This document shows, in pieces, positions 19,256-29,700 of a stretch of 39,319 bases of DNA. The stretch comes from Ophiothrix spiculata (Eukaryota > Echinodermata > Ophiuroidea > Amphilepidida > Ophiotrichidae): NCBI GenBank assembly GCA_000969725.1, contig JXSR01S003730.1. One strand, given 5' to 3'. Under the pieces are notes generated by a model that worked only from the letters and a program-made list of their open reading frames with translations, searched no databases and was not told where the DNA came from. The translations under genes and the position numbers were made by a program. Position 1 is the first letter of the stretch. The number at the start of each line of letters is the position of its first letter.

Positions 19256-20375
19256 TTTGAAACAAAGGTCTATTTCTCTTTTCAGAGATAGAATTTAAAA
19301 GAAATAGACAAAAATCAACTACTGAATCTAGTATGATCATAAAAGAACTGCAAGCATAAATAAGCTGTTGAACTGTATAAGCAGAATTATCAGCAGTATT
19401 TTATATAATTTTAGATTGAAATATTCAGTGGCGTAACCAGACTTAGATAGGCGGTACACACTTTTTGGGTTTACCGACAACAGATTGTTGAACCCGAACA
19501 AAGTACACCCAATTTTTTCTCAAAGTGTTTTTAAAAACTGGCAAGCAAAAAAAAAATGGTTTTTCTTGTCGTTCATTTCTAATTTCTTGTCAGTTGTTGT
19601 AACAACAAACAACTATGCAGCTGATTTATTTAAAATGTAGTTCTCTCATTTTTCTAGCAATATTAACAACATCCCCCTGGTCAACATCGTCTTGTACGAC
19701 ACACATTTTGTAGCTATTGTTAAACCCCTACAAATTTTACAAAAGTGCCGTTCGGTGACCGACAAGCTTTTTATAAGTGGACAAGGACCAGGAGCCAGAA
19801 ATCTGAAAAAAGAGGCTCCTGGTCCTCAAAATTACCAGGGAAGCAGGAAATTGCATATACTATTTCTGAACATTTTGGTTTGGAAATCAAGAATTTATCA
19901 ATAAAAGAACAACTATAGTATTTTTTTTTTTTTTAGTCAGGGCACCTCATTAAAAGTTATGGGTCTTTCCACTCATGGTGAGAGGTAAAAGGATTTGCAT
20001 TCATACAACCAATAAAGTTTTGAGAAAGGCCATATAGTAAAACATTATGGTATTCGTTATCTGATTAGAAGCAAAAGCTTTAAATATTTATGTAAAAAAC
20101 AATCTACGTGTAATTTACACTAGTGTCAAAAGTCTCAAATGGGTTTTCCTAAGTGCAGTTGAGCCTTATCATGAAGTTGCTGGGGCCAGAGATATGTGTT
20201 TGTATCTCCAAATAGCTCCAAATTACATTATATTGAGGTTTGAAAATTATAAATACACAAGATATTTGTATATAAAAATGGTAAAGGAGAATACTTTGTA
20301 TCAACAGTAATATGTCCTATTTCAGTAAAACTAAGAAGATGAATTTAAAGACTTAAAGAAGACGTTGAGAAGACA
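19256..20375. other. Unassigned intergenic sequence
   Basis: About 1.1 kb with no supported gene. CAGTGGCGTAACCAGAC at 19426-19442 resembles a transposon terminus but I find no matching second end. A T run lies at 19920-19935. Confidence 0.4.
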
Positions 20376-20395
20376 AATTGTATATAAACAACACT

Positions 20396-20636
20396 AATTG
20401 AGGACCCTAGAGCTAAAAGGGGGTTAAGTCACAAAATCTTGAAAATTGAGTTGTGTCAATTTCCTGGTACATTCTGTACAAGTTTTGTAGTAATTTGATG
20501 ATCAGAGCATGTGCAAGAGTCACTGCGAGATACAGCAATACCATTCAAGACAACACAAATGATATGATGTTTGTGCCATTTTCTCAGTTTGTACTCAATG
20601 TGACTTAACCCCCTTCTGGTTCTAGGGTCCTCAATT
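20396..20636. mobile_element. 241-base MITE flanked by 19-base direct repeats
   Basis: Ends AATTGAGGACCCTAGA and TCTAGGGTCCTCAATT are inverted; the arms reach about 38 bases through GGGGGTTAAGTCACA/TGTGACTTAACCCCC. The sequence AATTGTATATAAACAACAC lies on both sides (20376-20394 and 20637-20655) without mismatch. Non-coding. Confidence 0.88.
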
Positions 20637-21169
20637 AATTGTATATAAACAACACAAGTCTTTGGGATGAAAGGTTTATCATTACTTCATGTACAATAAT
20701 CCGAAACTTAGAAGTGCCTAATTGCAAATAAGAGCAACAACTCTTGTAATCAGCGCTATTTTAATTTTTTACGAGAAAAGATAACTTGGAGAAAGCTTGA
20801 AACACAATAGAGGTATACAGAACATAATTAGTAATAGTGTGGGTAACAATCTTTTTACAATATAAATTATTAAGCTATCCCATCAATATTCACCACATTC
20901 AAGAAACTATGTGTGCATCTCATTTCAATTGTTTCATTGATGGTCATTTCTAGCTCAAGTCGCTGTATAGATATTGCTATCAATAGAATTATAATACCTC
21001 ACATAAGATAATTAATCCCTATTATAATCCTTGCTTCAGATATTAAGGCGCTAGATATTCTTTCGTCATTTTCATTCAGAATTTTTCTTGTGCTCCATCC
21101 ATGGTATAAAATTTTCATTCTGAATGAATATTACCATTCTAAATTGAGCTCATATGCCAAAATCGTTTA

Positions 21170-21268
21170 AATTATTTCGCCTAGCTCGGTGATCTCAAAA
21201 TCATGAAAATGCCCTCAGCTTCGTTTCGGGCATATTCATGGTTTTGAGATTACCGACGCGAAATAATT
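21170..21268. repeat. Inverted repeat of about 45-base arms
   Basis: AATTATTTCGC, GGTGATCTCAAAATCATGAA and ATGCCC on the left pair with GGGCAT, TTCATGGTTTTGAGATTACC and GCGAAATAATT on the right around a short central loop. Probably a degenerate MITE. Confidence 0.75.
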
Positions 21269-21807
21269 GTAATCATTTGTTTACAATGATCATTAACTCA
21301 TTAAAATATGCGAAGATTAAAAAAGATCACTTTGATCAAATGCGATATAGGTATCACCCAGAAACTGGTTGGTCTCAATATGATGCCAAGTATCAATATG
21401 ATGCCAAGTAATATTATAGATGGAAAAATAGCCTACAGAATTGAAAATGAAGACATATGCCAATGTGATTTGCATAATGTATTTAGAATTACTGTGTTTT
21501 AAGTTTTCAACCTGATGGTATTGTAAATTGTAATCTGCTTTATTTTTGACACAAATAAAGTAAAGTGATTGCAATTTGTAAAGTGCAATCATAATTTATA
21601 GTGTATGAAATAGTATGAGTAGTCATTTTTTTTCAATAAAAGTCGATTGGCAAATGTATAGTCAAGCTTGATAGATGTATATGGTTGTAATTAGTTTGAG
21701 GCTGAGATGAGGCGTGTTATTGGTATATAAAGGGATTGTGTTATACAAGCTTTGACAATACAAACATTCTGATTCAAGGTAATTTTGTGATCCCAAGAAT
21801 CACTTTT

Positions 21808-22072
21808 AGGCCGAAACCATACTCGGCCTCCAAACAAAATTTTCCCTACCAAACATTTGGTCGTGACGTCACCAAATATTTGCCATCGAATTTAAAGTAT
21901 GAACGGGTAACAAACATTTGGTCCAATGTATATATGGCAATTCAATAACATTTGCAATCTAGCGCGAAATTTTATTTGGTCTCAACTCAGTGTTGAAGTT
22001 ATTTCGTTTGGAGTCGCTCGTCATTTTGACGTCACGACCAAATGTTTGGTAGCGAAAATTTTGTTTCGGCCA
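21808..22072. mobile_element. MITE with GGCCGAAAC ends
   Basis: A left AGGCCGAAAC...CAAAATTTTC, CTACCAAACATTTGGTCGTG and ACGTCA pairs with a right TGACGTCACGACCAAATGTT, TGGTAG, GAAAATTTTG and GTTTCGGCC. The left arm has a 14-base insertion carrying a second CGGCC. The interior repeats the word ACATTTGGTC. Non-coding. Confidence 0.83.
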
Positions 22073-23790
22073 TACATCTTCAATGAGCTGAATAAAAGCA
22101 CCTGTAATGTGAGTGTAATGTTAGACATAGTCATTTTAAAGATGAAACTCCAGTATATTTCAAAGACAATTTTCTATGTATCTTTGATACATGTTTTTCA
22201 AGATGTGAAATGGTTTACCATCTTGGGGGGGGGGGTCTCCACTTAAGTGACAGGCGTGTACCTTCATGACACTTTGAAAAGGGGGTCATTTAGGTGTGGT
22301 GCATATAAAAAACATTGATGTCACACAGCTCACAACCAGAATAAAATGGGGTTTTGTATAAGACCAGAGAGGATCCTCAAATTCTCACTTGTGCAGGTCA
22401 TTAGTGCCACAGTTTAATATTGTTAGAGATGCAAGTGAATGGAGCACATTTCAATTGAATTTTTCATCAAAACTGTGAGCAAAGTGGCCACAATTAAAAC
22501 AAGAAGGATGTCATTCGGTTTGGGTTAAACAGCTAAATAGATACAAGGATGAGGGATCATCAAATGGGGACAAGGGAATGGGGCATCCAGGACATTTCTC
22601 TGTGGGAGTTCAGACGGACTTGAAGGCTTAAATTGTAATAAAAAAAAACAGGCTTTACATGATTTTTGACAAATTGACCTTAAATTAGGATTTTACCCCA
22701 AATGACCTTTGACCTTACTGAGGTTACCTTCAGTTGGCCCCCTTAGTACTTGTGTGTGGATCCGATCGGTTCCCTGGCCCCAGGTCTAGGTTCCCCTACC
22801 GAAACCAAGTTGGGGAGTTAGGGTGTTGGATACAGGAATTGGAACCTAACATTGGGAATATAATTTTACAGTATTCAAATGGTATATCAAACTATATATT
22901 TGCCACTAGCAGGAAAGATCTTTTGCATGTGCATTTAGTGAATAAACTTGGGTAGGCCAACTCGTGTTGTGCAACCTCTATAATTGTATAGACATAGGCC
23001 TACTATGTATTATGAAGGGTAGATTGAGGATATCATATAATAAAGATATTTGGAGGAAAAATAATATTTTAAGAGAAAAGAAGTCATCATGAAGAAATCA
23101 TGATAACATGAAAGAAAAAACTCAAAAATATTTGTCATCACTAGCTGAAAGCCTCAAATTGAGAATACATACCAGGAATACATAATCCTTAAATGTTGTT
23201 CTTTTGAGTTCCCCTGACTTTTTCAATTCAATGCCATTTTAGAAAAAAGGAGTATATTTTCAGCAGTTGTGCAGCCATCAAAGTTTCTTGCCTAATGAGC
23301 CCATCATCTGGATCGACCGGTAGGCCTACTTGAACCTGTAACCTTATAACTAGTCCTAACCTTTCATCACGCCCATCAAAGGTTCCAGTCATATTCTCAT
23401 CCCCCGGGGGTTTTTTTTGATCAGTGACAAATTATAGCTCTTATTTTTCTCAGTGATTGTAATGATCTAAAATTTCACATTAATTATTTTTTTAGTTTTG
23501 GAGATACAGCACAAAATGTAAAGTTAGCCTAAATATACCTATTTTCTATACCTATTTACATAACAGCATCATCCCAGGGTTACTTTCTTCTGCCTCTGAG
23601 AGTAAACAAGAAGCAATCTGAGGGTGAAACCTCGAGGGTGAAACCTCACAAAATGCATTTTAGAGGTCAGGTCAGGGTCAATCATAAAAATCCTAAGGCT
23701 ATGCTGATTGCTGAAATAGGATCTTATAACTAAGGCGATAATGGCTAAGTAAGCATTAAAGATACAGCGTTTGTTCTGGATATAGGCTTG
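22073..23790. other. Unassigned intergenic sequence
   Basis: About 1.7 kb with no exon I can support. It holds a G run near 22226, several AGGGG words near 22275 and a CCCCCGGGGG palindrome near 23401. Short direct repeat GAGGGTGAAACCTC occurs twice at 23619-23649. Confidence 0.4.
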
Positions 23791-23793
23791 CTT

Positions 23794-24141
23794 ACTCTCT
23801 AAATGTAAACGAGTGAAAATTTCACTCCCCAAAAGAGTGAAACTCTTATAAAGTTTTGTATGTTAAACAGCAAATTTCCACTCATAAAGAGTGAAAATCA
23901 CTCTAAAAAGAGTGAATTTCCACTCGTTTGAGGAGTTAAACGAAGGACAACTCGAAAAAGAATTGTCCTTCGTTTAACTCCTTAAACGAGTGGAAATTCA
24001 CTCTTTTTAGAGTGATTTTCACTCTTTATGAGTGGAAATTTGCTGTTTAACATACAAAACCACTGAGTGGTTTATAAGAGTTTCACTCTTTTGGGGAGAG
24101 AAATTTTACAAAAATTTTCACCCGTTTACATTTAGAGAGTA
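23794..24141. mobile_element. Foldback element with iterated GAGTGAAA words
   Basis: Arms of about 160 bases pair nearly perfectly around a spacer CTCGAAAAAGAA at about 23950-23961: TTACTCTCTAAATGTAAAC against GTTTACATTTAGAGAGTA, AAACAGCAAATTTCCACTCA against TGAGTGGAAATTTGCTGTTT, and TTAAACGAAGGACAA against TTGTCCTTCGTTTAA. GAGTGAAA or its complement recurs many times within each arm. Non-coding. Confidence 0.9.
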
Positions 24142-24186
24142 GTAGGAATTAGTTACCAAGAAACTTTCTCTTGTAGGCCTATACAA

Positions 24187-24656
24187 CGCGAAAAACTGCA
24201 TCGACACATTTCCCAATTTTAGTGTCACAATGATAAGAAACATATTTTATTTATAATTTGGCCAAGACACCACCCGGAAGTTACGCATTACGTTTCAGCC
24301 GACGTTTCTGTATAGTCTTATATCAAGACTTTTCTAGTGGCGATTTTGTAGTTCAGGTTTTTACAATCTTTCTCTTCCATAGTAAAGACTTGATTCAGTC
24401 TGTACGTAAACAATCAGTTGATCGTGAGTAAGCAGAAACTTGTGACTGCAGTGCTACTGAACATTGATTTTGTGGGCCAGTTTTACAGAGAATTACTATT
24501 ATTTTACAACGAACTTGTTGTAGATAAATTGAAAGCATGGTTTGAATGATAATTGACGGTGAGTTGTAAAAACAAAATTGTCCGTATTATATAATTAACA
24601 GTCATAAAAATGATAAGCTTACTCAGTAACTGGCCGCGAAAAACTGCATCGACACA
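24187..24656. repeat. Pair of 22-base direct repeats bounding 426 bases
   Basis: CGCGAAAAACTGCATCGACA followed by CA occurs identically at 24187-24208 and 24635-24656. The DNA between is AT-rich and non-coding. It may be part of an unrecognised dispersed repeat. Confidence 0.7.
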
Positions 24657-24788
24657 CATAACAGTAAGTTACTGTATGTCTAAGTCTGTCTCTGTAAGAA
24701 TGGGTCATTTTCAGGGGGGTTGTGATTCATGGGTCATCAGATTAATTTATAAAAAAATGCAGTGATCATTGGTGATACATTAGTATGA

Positions 24789-24836
24789 CTATTCATACGG
24801 AATCTGGACATTTCATACCCGAGACACTTCATACCC
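24789..24836. repeat. Short iterated TTCATACCCG word
   Basis: The word TTCATACCCG occurs three times about 17-20 bases apart just before the LINE 3' end, preceded by the related ATTCATACGG. Boundaries approximate. Confidence 0.5.
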
Positions 24837-25592
24837 GTTCGATATTCATACCCGCGCCGAGATTCTTCTTCTTCTTCTTGAATACTTCTCAACGTCCCAG
24901 ACGGGGGGAACCACACGAGAAGGGTTTGTGCGCAATGTGCTTATGAATTTTTGTTGCGTCTTGGTTTCGGTAGAGTTTAGTTATTTCTTGCTTGAATATG
25001 TTATTGTCTAGAACTATATTTTGAATGTCTGGTGGTAGATCATACAAGTCCTTGGTGGTACGAGGGACACATGAATATTGGAAACAGTTTGTTCTTGGAC
25101 TATTTTTAATAAATGAGTTCTTTGAGCTGGATCTTCTCGACGTAGTTCGTCTTGCTGGACGTAAATATTCTGACACCGGCAACGCCAGGGAACTCCCTAT
25201 GGCCTTAGTGCCTACGTCCCCTTCTCACAAGAAGGTGACTTACAGGTCAATTGAAACCGTACAGTCATGAATTGTAAAAGTTGTTTCATCAATTTTTAGT
25301 AAATTTATTTTACATGCACGACCCAAACATTCACTGAAATGATCCAGAAAGACTTTAGAATATTGTTGTGAGTATTTTAAAATGCCAGAGTAATTTTTAA
25401 ACCAACTTTTGGTAACTTTTTTGTCAAAGCACATGGTCGCCGCCATCTTGGATTTTGACCAACTTTTATCAAAAAAATGTATTTAAACTCAACTGAAGTT
25501 GATATTGGCCTGTTATATGTTGTTAAATACTAATGAGAATATACTGGCATACCTTTGGTAAATTTATATGCTCTCAAAAAGAAGATATTGAC

Positions 25593-26049
25593 TTATGAAA
25601 TTCGTCTATAGTGAAGGTCAATGGAGCTGAGTGTGACATTATCGTAGATGGAGTCCATCGTAGATAATTCACATTTTGGGACTACTATGGCCTTATGTAA
25701 AATGTTCACACACAATATTTTTCTCCGGGTTGATAACATATCCCAGTCAAAAGAACGCACGAGTCCTGAAGCACTAACATCTTGACTGTAATTATTGAAG
25801 ACCATTCTAGCGGCTCTTTTTTGGACTTTGCCAATGGTCTGTATGTGTTCTTTGGTATGTGGGTCCCACACACTCGAGCAATACTCTAGCAGAGGACGTG
25901 TTAAGGTGCAGTAAGCAGATGCTTTAATTTCATGAGTACATGACAACAAATTCCGACGGATGAATCCATTCACTCTATTAGCTGATGCTGTTATTTTTGA
26001 AATGTGTGTGTCCCATTTTAAATCCTCCGATATCTCTACTCCCAGATTG
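25593..26049 (-). pseudogene. LINE C-terminal region, fragment
   Basis: Continues the RT after the second frameshift: L-G-V-E-I-S-E-D-L-K-W-D-T-H-I-S, then Y-C-T-L-T-R-P-L-L-E-Y-C-S-S-V-W-D-P, V-Q-K-R-A-A-R and S-T-R-R-K-I-L, all hallmarks of the post-RT domain of Jockey/CR1-like elements. It ends at a stop at 25593; the expected following segment reappears only near 25182. Confidence 0.8.
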
Positions 26050-26921
26050 TTTGTAGGAGCGATCCACCCAGCTTGTAATTATTGACCAATGGGGATTTTG
26101 AATTAGAAATTCTTAAAACAAAGCATTTCTGCGGGTTGAAGCGCATCTGCCATGTGTTTTCCCAATGAGATAGCTGCAAGGTCAGTCTGTAGTTTTGTCG
26201 CGTCCTGTGGAGATTTGATAGTAGAATATAACACACAATCGTCAGCAAATAAACGAACAGTCGAAAATAAATTGTCGGGTAAGTCATTGATATAAATGAG
26301 AAATAAAAGGGGGCCGAGCACCGTGCCCTGAGGTACTCCAGATTGAATTCTAACCCAGTTTGAATGTTCGCCTCCAACAACAACTCTTTGTTTTCTGTCC
26401 TGTAAAAAAGATGATATCCATGTGTTGATTCTTCCGGAAATTCCATATTTGTTTAATTTGAGAAGCAATCGATGATGGGGCACGGTGTCGAAAGCTTTAG
26501 AAAAATCTATTATAATTATATCAGTTTGAGTTCTTTGGTCATAGGAGCTGGTCAGGTCATGAATAAATTGAATGAGTTGGGACTCATTGAAGTGGCCTTT
26601 GCGGAACCCATGTTGGTATTCAGATAATATTTTATGAGCATCAAGGTGTTTCATTATGTGGGAGTGTATCACATGTTCAAGTATCTTGCAACATACCGAG
26701 GTGAGGGAGACTGGTCGATAATTCTCCGCTCTGGTGCGATCACCTTTTTTATAAATTGGTGATATGTTCGCACTGCGCCAATCCTCAGGCAGCTGGCCAG
26801 AGTCCAAAGAAGACTGGAAGATCTTACTCAGGATCGGTGCCAGTTCATGAGCTAACTCTTTTAGAATTAGGGGGGATATTTCATCAACCCCAGAAGCTTT
26901 AGCTGGATTTAAATTCTTCAA
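26036..26921 (-). pseudogene. LINE reverse transcriptase, frameshifted
   Basis: RNA-templated DNA synthesis at the target nick is the family role. The visible RT motifs are in order: N-Y-R-P-V-S-L-T-S-V, D-F-S-K-A-F-D-T-V-P-H-H, G-V-P-Q-G-T-V-L-G-P-L-L-F and F-A-D-D-C-V-L-Y with the catalytic Asp pair intact. The frame is lost at about 26170-26185, where the expected continuation (W-E-N-T-W-Q-M-R-F-N-P-Q-K-C) is in another frame, and again near 26050, where L-G-V-E-I-S-E-D-L-K-W resumes in a third. It cannot make an intact RT. Host genes are not involved. Confidence 0.88.
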
Positions 26922-27226
26922 GAGTTTCTCAATCCCTGTTGGATGTATCTGGATATCTTGAACATGTGGTACACTACCAGGATTATTTTAAACATCTATG
27001 GCATATTTTGCATATCTTCTGAAGTAAAAACGGATCGGAATTGGTTAAGTATTTCCGCTTTTTTGTTGTTTTCAGAGAAAAGTATACCTTTGACTTTTAG
27101 AGCAGGAATGCCAGATGAATCTTTCCTTAGACTCCTGATAAAAGACCAGAAATGTTTTCTGGACTCAAGACAAAATTTACGTATGTGCCTTCTGTAAGAA
27201 AACTTTGATAATTTGTGTGTGTCCTT

Positions 27227-27421
27227 TCAAATGGCTTTGAAGCTATCCCAGTCTGAGTCAGTGCCAGTTTTTCTGGCTTTATTATAGGCACGTTGTTTTT
27301 TCCTTAGAAGTCTCCTGATTTTTGGACTTATCCAAGGTGATTTATTATGTCCCTTTATAACTTTAGTCGGAATGTGTGTGTCCATTATTTCCTTAAGATG
27401 GTTTTTGAATCTAATCCACAT
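27227..27421 (-). pseudogene. LINE linker segment upstream of the RT
   Basis: W-I-R-F-K-N-H-L-K, H-N-K-S-P-W-I-S-P-K-I-R-R-L and K-K-Q-R-A-Y-N-K-A are typical of the region just before the RT in LINEs. A TGA follows A-I at 27227; the reading frame continues beyond it with K-D-T-H-K-L-S-K-F, so a single substitution probably created the stop. Confidence 0.75.
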
Positions 27422-27490
27422 TGATTCAACCGACTCAGATGTTGAGCTTGAATTGATTCATACCTTTTGTCATGTTTGTACGGTATTAAA

Positions 27491-28788
27491 GGGCTACAAA
27501 TGTTATAGTTTGTTAAATTTTCTGAGTTGGAGTGGATGGGAAATCAATCATCATAGGCCCCCTTATTAAAATTTAAAAAATGACGTATGGGGTTTGTAAT
27601 TAGTGCAATTTTCATCATAAAATGGCAAGTTTTAAGTTCAAATTAAAATTTAAAATTACGTTAGCGAATTGGCTTTGAAACTCATTTAAACTTTGTTTGG
27701 TCATTTCAGGTACTAGATTTAGATTAATTCTTATTTGTAAAACAAATTTATTCCATCTTATGCAAACATAACACATAGGAAAGCAATGTTCTTCAATGTA
27801 CATACCATAACACTATACCTGAACCCCCAGGTTCTTGTCGTTTAGGTTTGGCCGAACAAAAATATTGAAATTTGGGGTAAAAATATTATGTACATTTTAA
27901 GTAAGTGTAAAAGTGTGCGCCAAGCTTATCCTGACCAGAATTAAACATATTTTGAAACCTCCATTTGGTTACATAACGTATGTAAAAAAACAAAATTGGG
28001 ATACCGTTGGCGTATCGTGTTACGATGACTTGAACTATTGATGAAGAGCGCCCTCGCGCAGTTTTCGGAGCGCCATAACTCTCTGCGCCATCCAAATCCC
28101 AATGTAAAAACAAATTCATAAGTGAGAACTCAACAAGTAAAAACAAATTCAAGCAAAAAATTGGTGGGATATCTGTTGCGCACTGAGATAGTGAGGGTCA
28201 AAGGTCAAATTTTTCTAATCTGGTGTGTTTTCGCAGCTCCGTTACTCTGCACGCCATCGACAGAAAACGATAAAAATACCAACAATGTGTAGAGACAGTT
28301 TTCCTTATAAATATAAGAAATGAAAAAAGAATCTAGGGACATCTGCATTTTTTATGATTTTTTGTAAATTGGCTTTAACCAAAGCACATGTTCTAAGTCA
28401 TGTTCACCTCGATTCTCTCAGGCCTATAGATGTATGTACATCGGAAGGCCTGTGTTGAGGCTAGTACTTGATTATCTAAAAGACTAAAAAATCAATACTT
28501 TAAAAAAGATCTACCAAAAACAAATAATCACTCCCTGCAAATACAGGAAGAATTGGTATTCTATAACCTGGTAAATAAAAAAGATTTGCCATGGGCCAGA
28601 AAACGACGTCGATCTCAATACTTTCTTATGACATGTAGTTATGCGGCAGGGATAATTCATTGTTCTAAGGAAAACTAGAAAACTAGGTTTACAATGTAGG
28701 CTACATTAGTTCCTACGACTTTATATTACCATCTCACAAGATGGTTACTCTCAGGGTCATAGACATAGATTGAATCATAGGAATACTT
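27491..28788. other. Unassigned intergenic sequence
   Basis: About 1.3 kb, no exon supported. Two related segments of about 34 bases, GTTTTCGGAGCGCCATAACT at 28061 and GTTTTCGCAGCTCCGTTACT at 28227, lie in direct orientation, each followed by CTGCNCGCCATC. GTAAAAACAAATTCA occurs twice at about 28102-28150. Confidence 0.45.
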
Positions 28789-28789
28789 T

Positions 28790-29217
28790 GACCAAGCCCG
28801 AGGAAATTTTATAGGGGAATCTGGACTTGCTGCCATTTTGATTTAACTGCCGTGTAAATGCTACATGGGATGTCGGCCGTATTGGATTGTCACTCATGCA
28901 GGATGAGTTATTGTACCTCCAGCATTTTATGTCTCCGTGTGCCACACTTCGAGAGTCTTCGATACGGATTAGTGGGAAAATTGGTGTACTTTGATCGGAG
29001 CAAGTCATCGAAATACACGCTACTTGAAATGCAGAAAAGGTTTGCGCATGAAACAAATTATAAACGCTGTATGCACCAAGTGAAGATTTACGCGATCTGC
29101 CTGGATATCGGGCCAAACTCCAAATATATCCGGAGGTACAATAACTCGCGTAGACATGCTCTGTGAGTGACACAAGATGGCAACGAATCCAGATTTCCGT
29201 ATAAAACTTCCTTGACT
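28790..29217. mobile_element. Imperfect inverted-repeat element
   Basis: A left GGAAATTTTATAGGGGAATC, TGGACTTGCTGCCAT and GAGTTATTGTACCTCC pair with right-hand GGAGGTACAATAACTC, ATGGCAACGAATCCA and GATTTCCGTATAAAACTTCC. Arms of about 140 bases with indels. A reading frame of 180 residues on the minus strand crosses it but encodes no family I recognise. Confidence 0.65.
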
Positions 29218-29222
29218 TGACT

Positions 29223-29274
29223 TTAATATCAGTCCATATGATTTGACTGACATTAATATCAGTCCATATGATTG
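29223..29274. repeat. 30-base tandem duplication
   Basis: TTAATATCAGTCCATATGAT is repeated with a 30-base step (29223 and 29253). Two copies only. Confidence 0.85.
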
Positions 29275-29700
29275 ATTTACATGATGAATATGGACTGACT
29301 GGGCTCCTTTGACTCAATGGTTAATTTTACCAATTTTTTGAAGTACGTCTCATTTTGAACAACTCGCAACATGAAAAATGTGGTGAATGTTTTCTTGCAC
29401 ACCTTAGTGAATTGCAAAAGCTCTAGGCCATGGTAGTTAAGTCACAATTTTTGGCCAAATTTGATATTTCATGATCTGTTTTTCATTCACAACTTCACCA
29501 TTTATTTGCCGTTTCAAGTGGTTGACCCTCATTTTGAAGGGAATTATAATATCTTCCCATCTAACATAATTTTGTTGAAAATAAATGAATTTTAAATTTT
29601 TATGAACATGCCCACTCAGTGTACTTATCCAGGCTCAGCTGTGCCTCGCCTGTATGTGACACTTCCTGCCCGATAATTTCCCATATATCATACCTCCGCT

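Larger units (their letters stand above)
24862..27490 (-). mobile_element. Non-LTR retrotransposon (LINE), 5'-truncated and decayed
   Basis: Read on the minus strand: endonuclease-to-RT linker (27421-27227), reverse transcriptase (26921-26103 and on), the C-terminal region (25973-25593) and a last segment (25182-24889), ending in an AAG microsatellite tail at 24862-24880. The sequence looks like the Jockey/CR1 group of LINEs. No endonuclease domain is visible upstream of about 27490, consistent with 5' truncation. A segment of about 375 bases between 25220 and 25595 has no LINE-like coding and may be a later insertion. Confidence 0.85.

Noticed and set aside
19426-19442. CAGTGGCGTAACCAGAC as a transposon terminus
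   Set aside because: It resembles a hAT-type end, but I could not find a matching opposite end or a target duplication.
28775-29317. A 180-residue minus-strand reading frame
   Set aside because: It spans an imperfect inverted-repeat element and has no recognisable family features.
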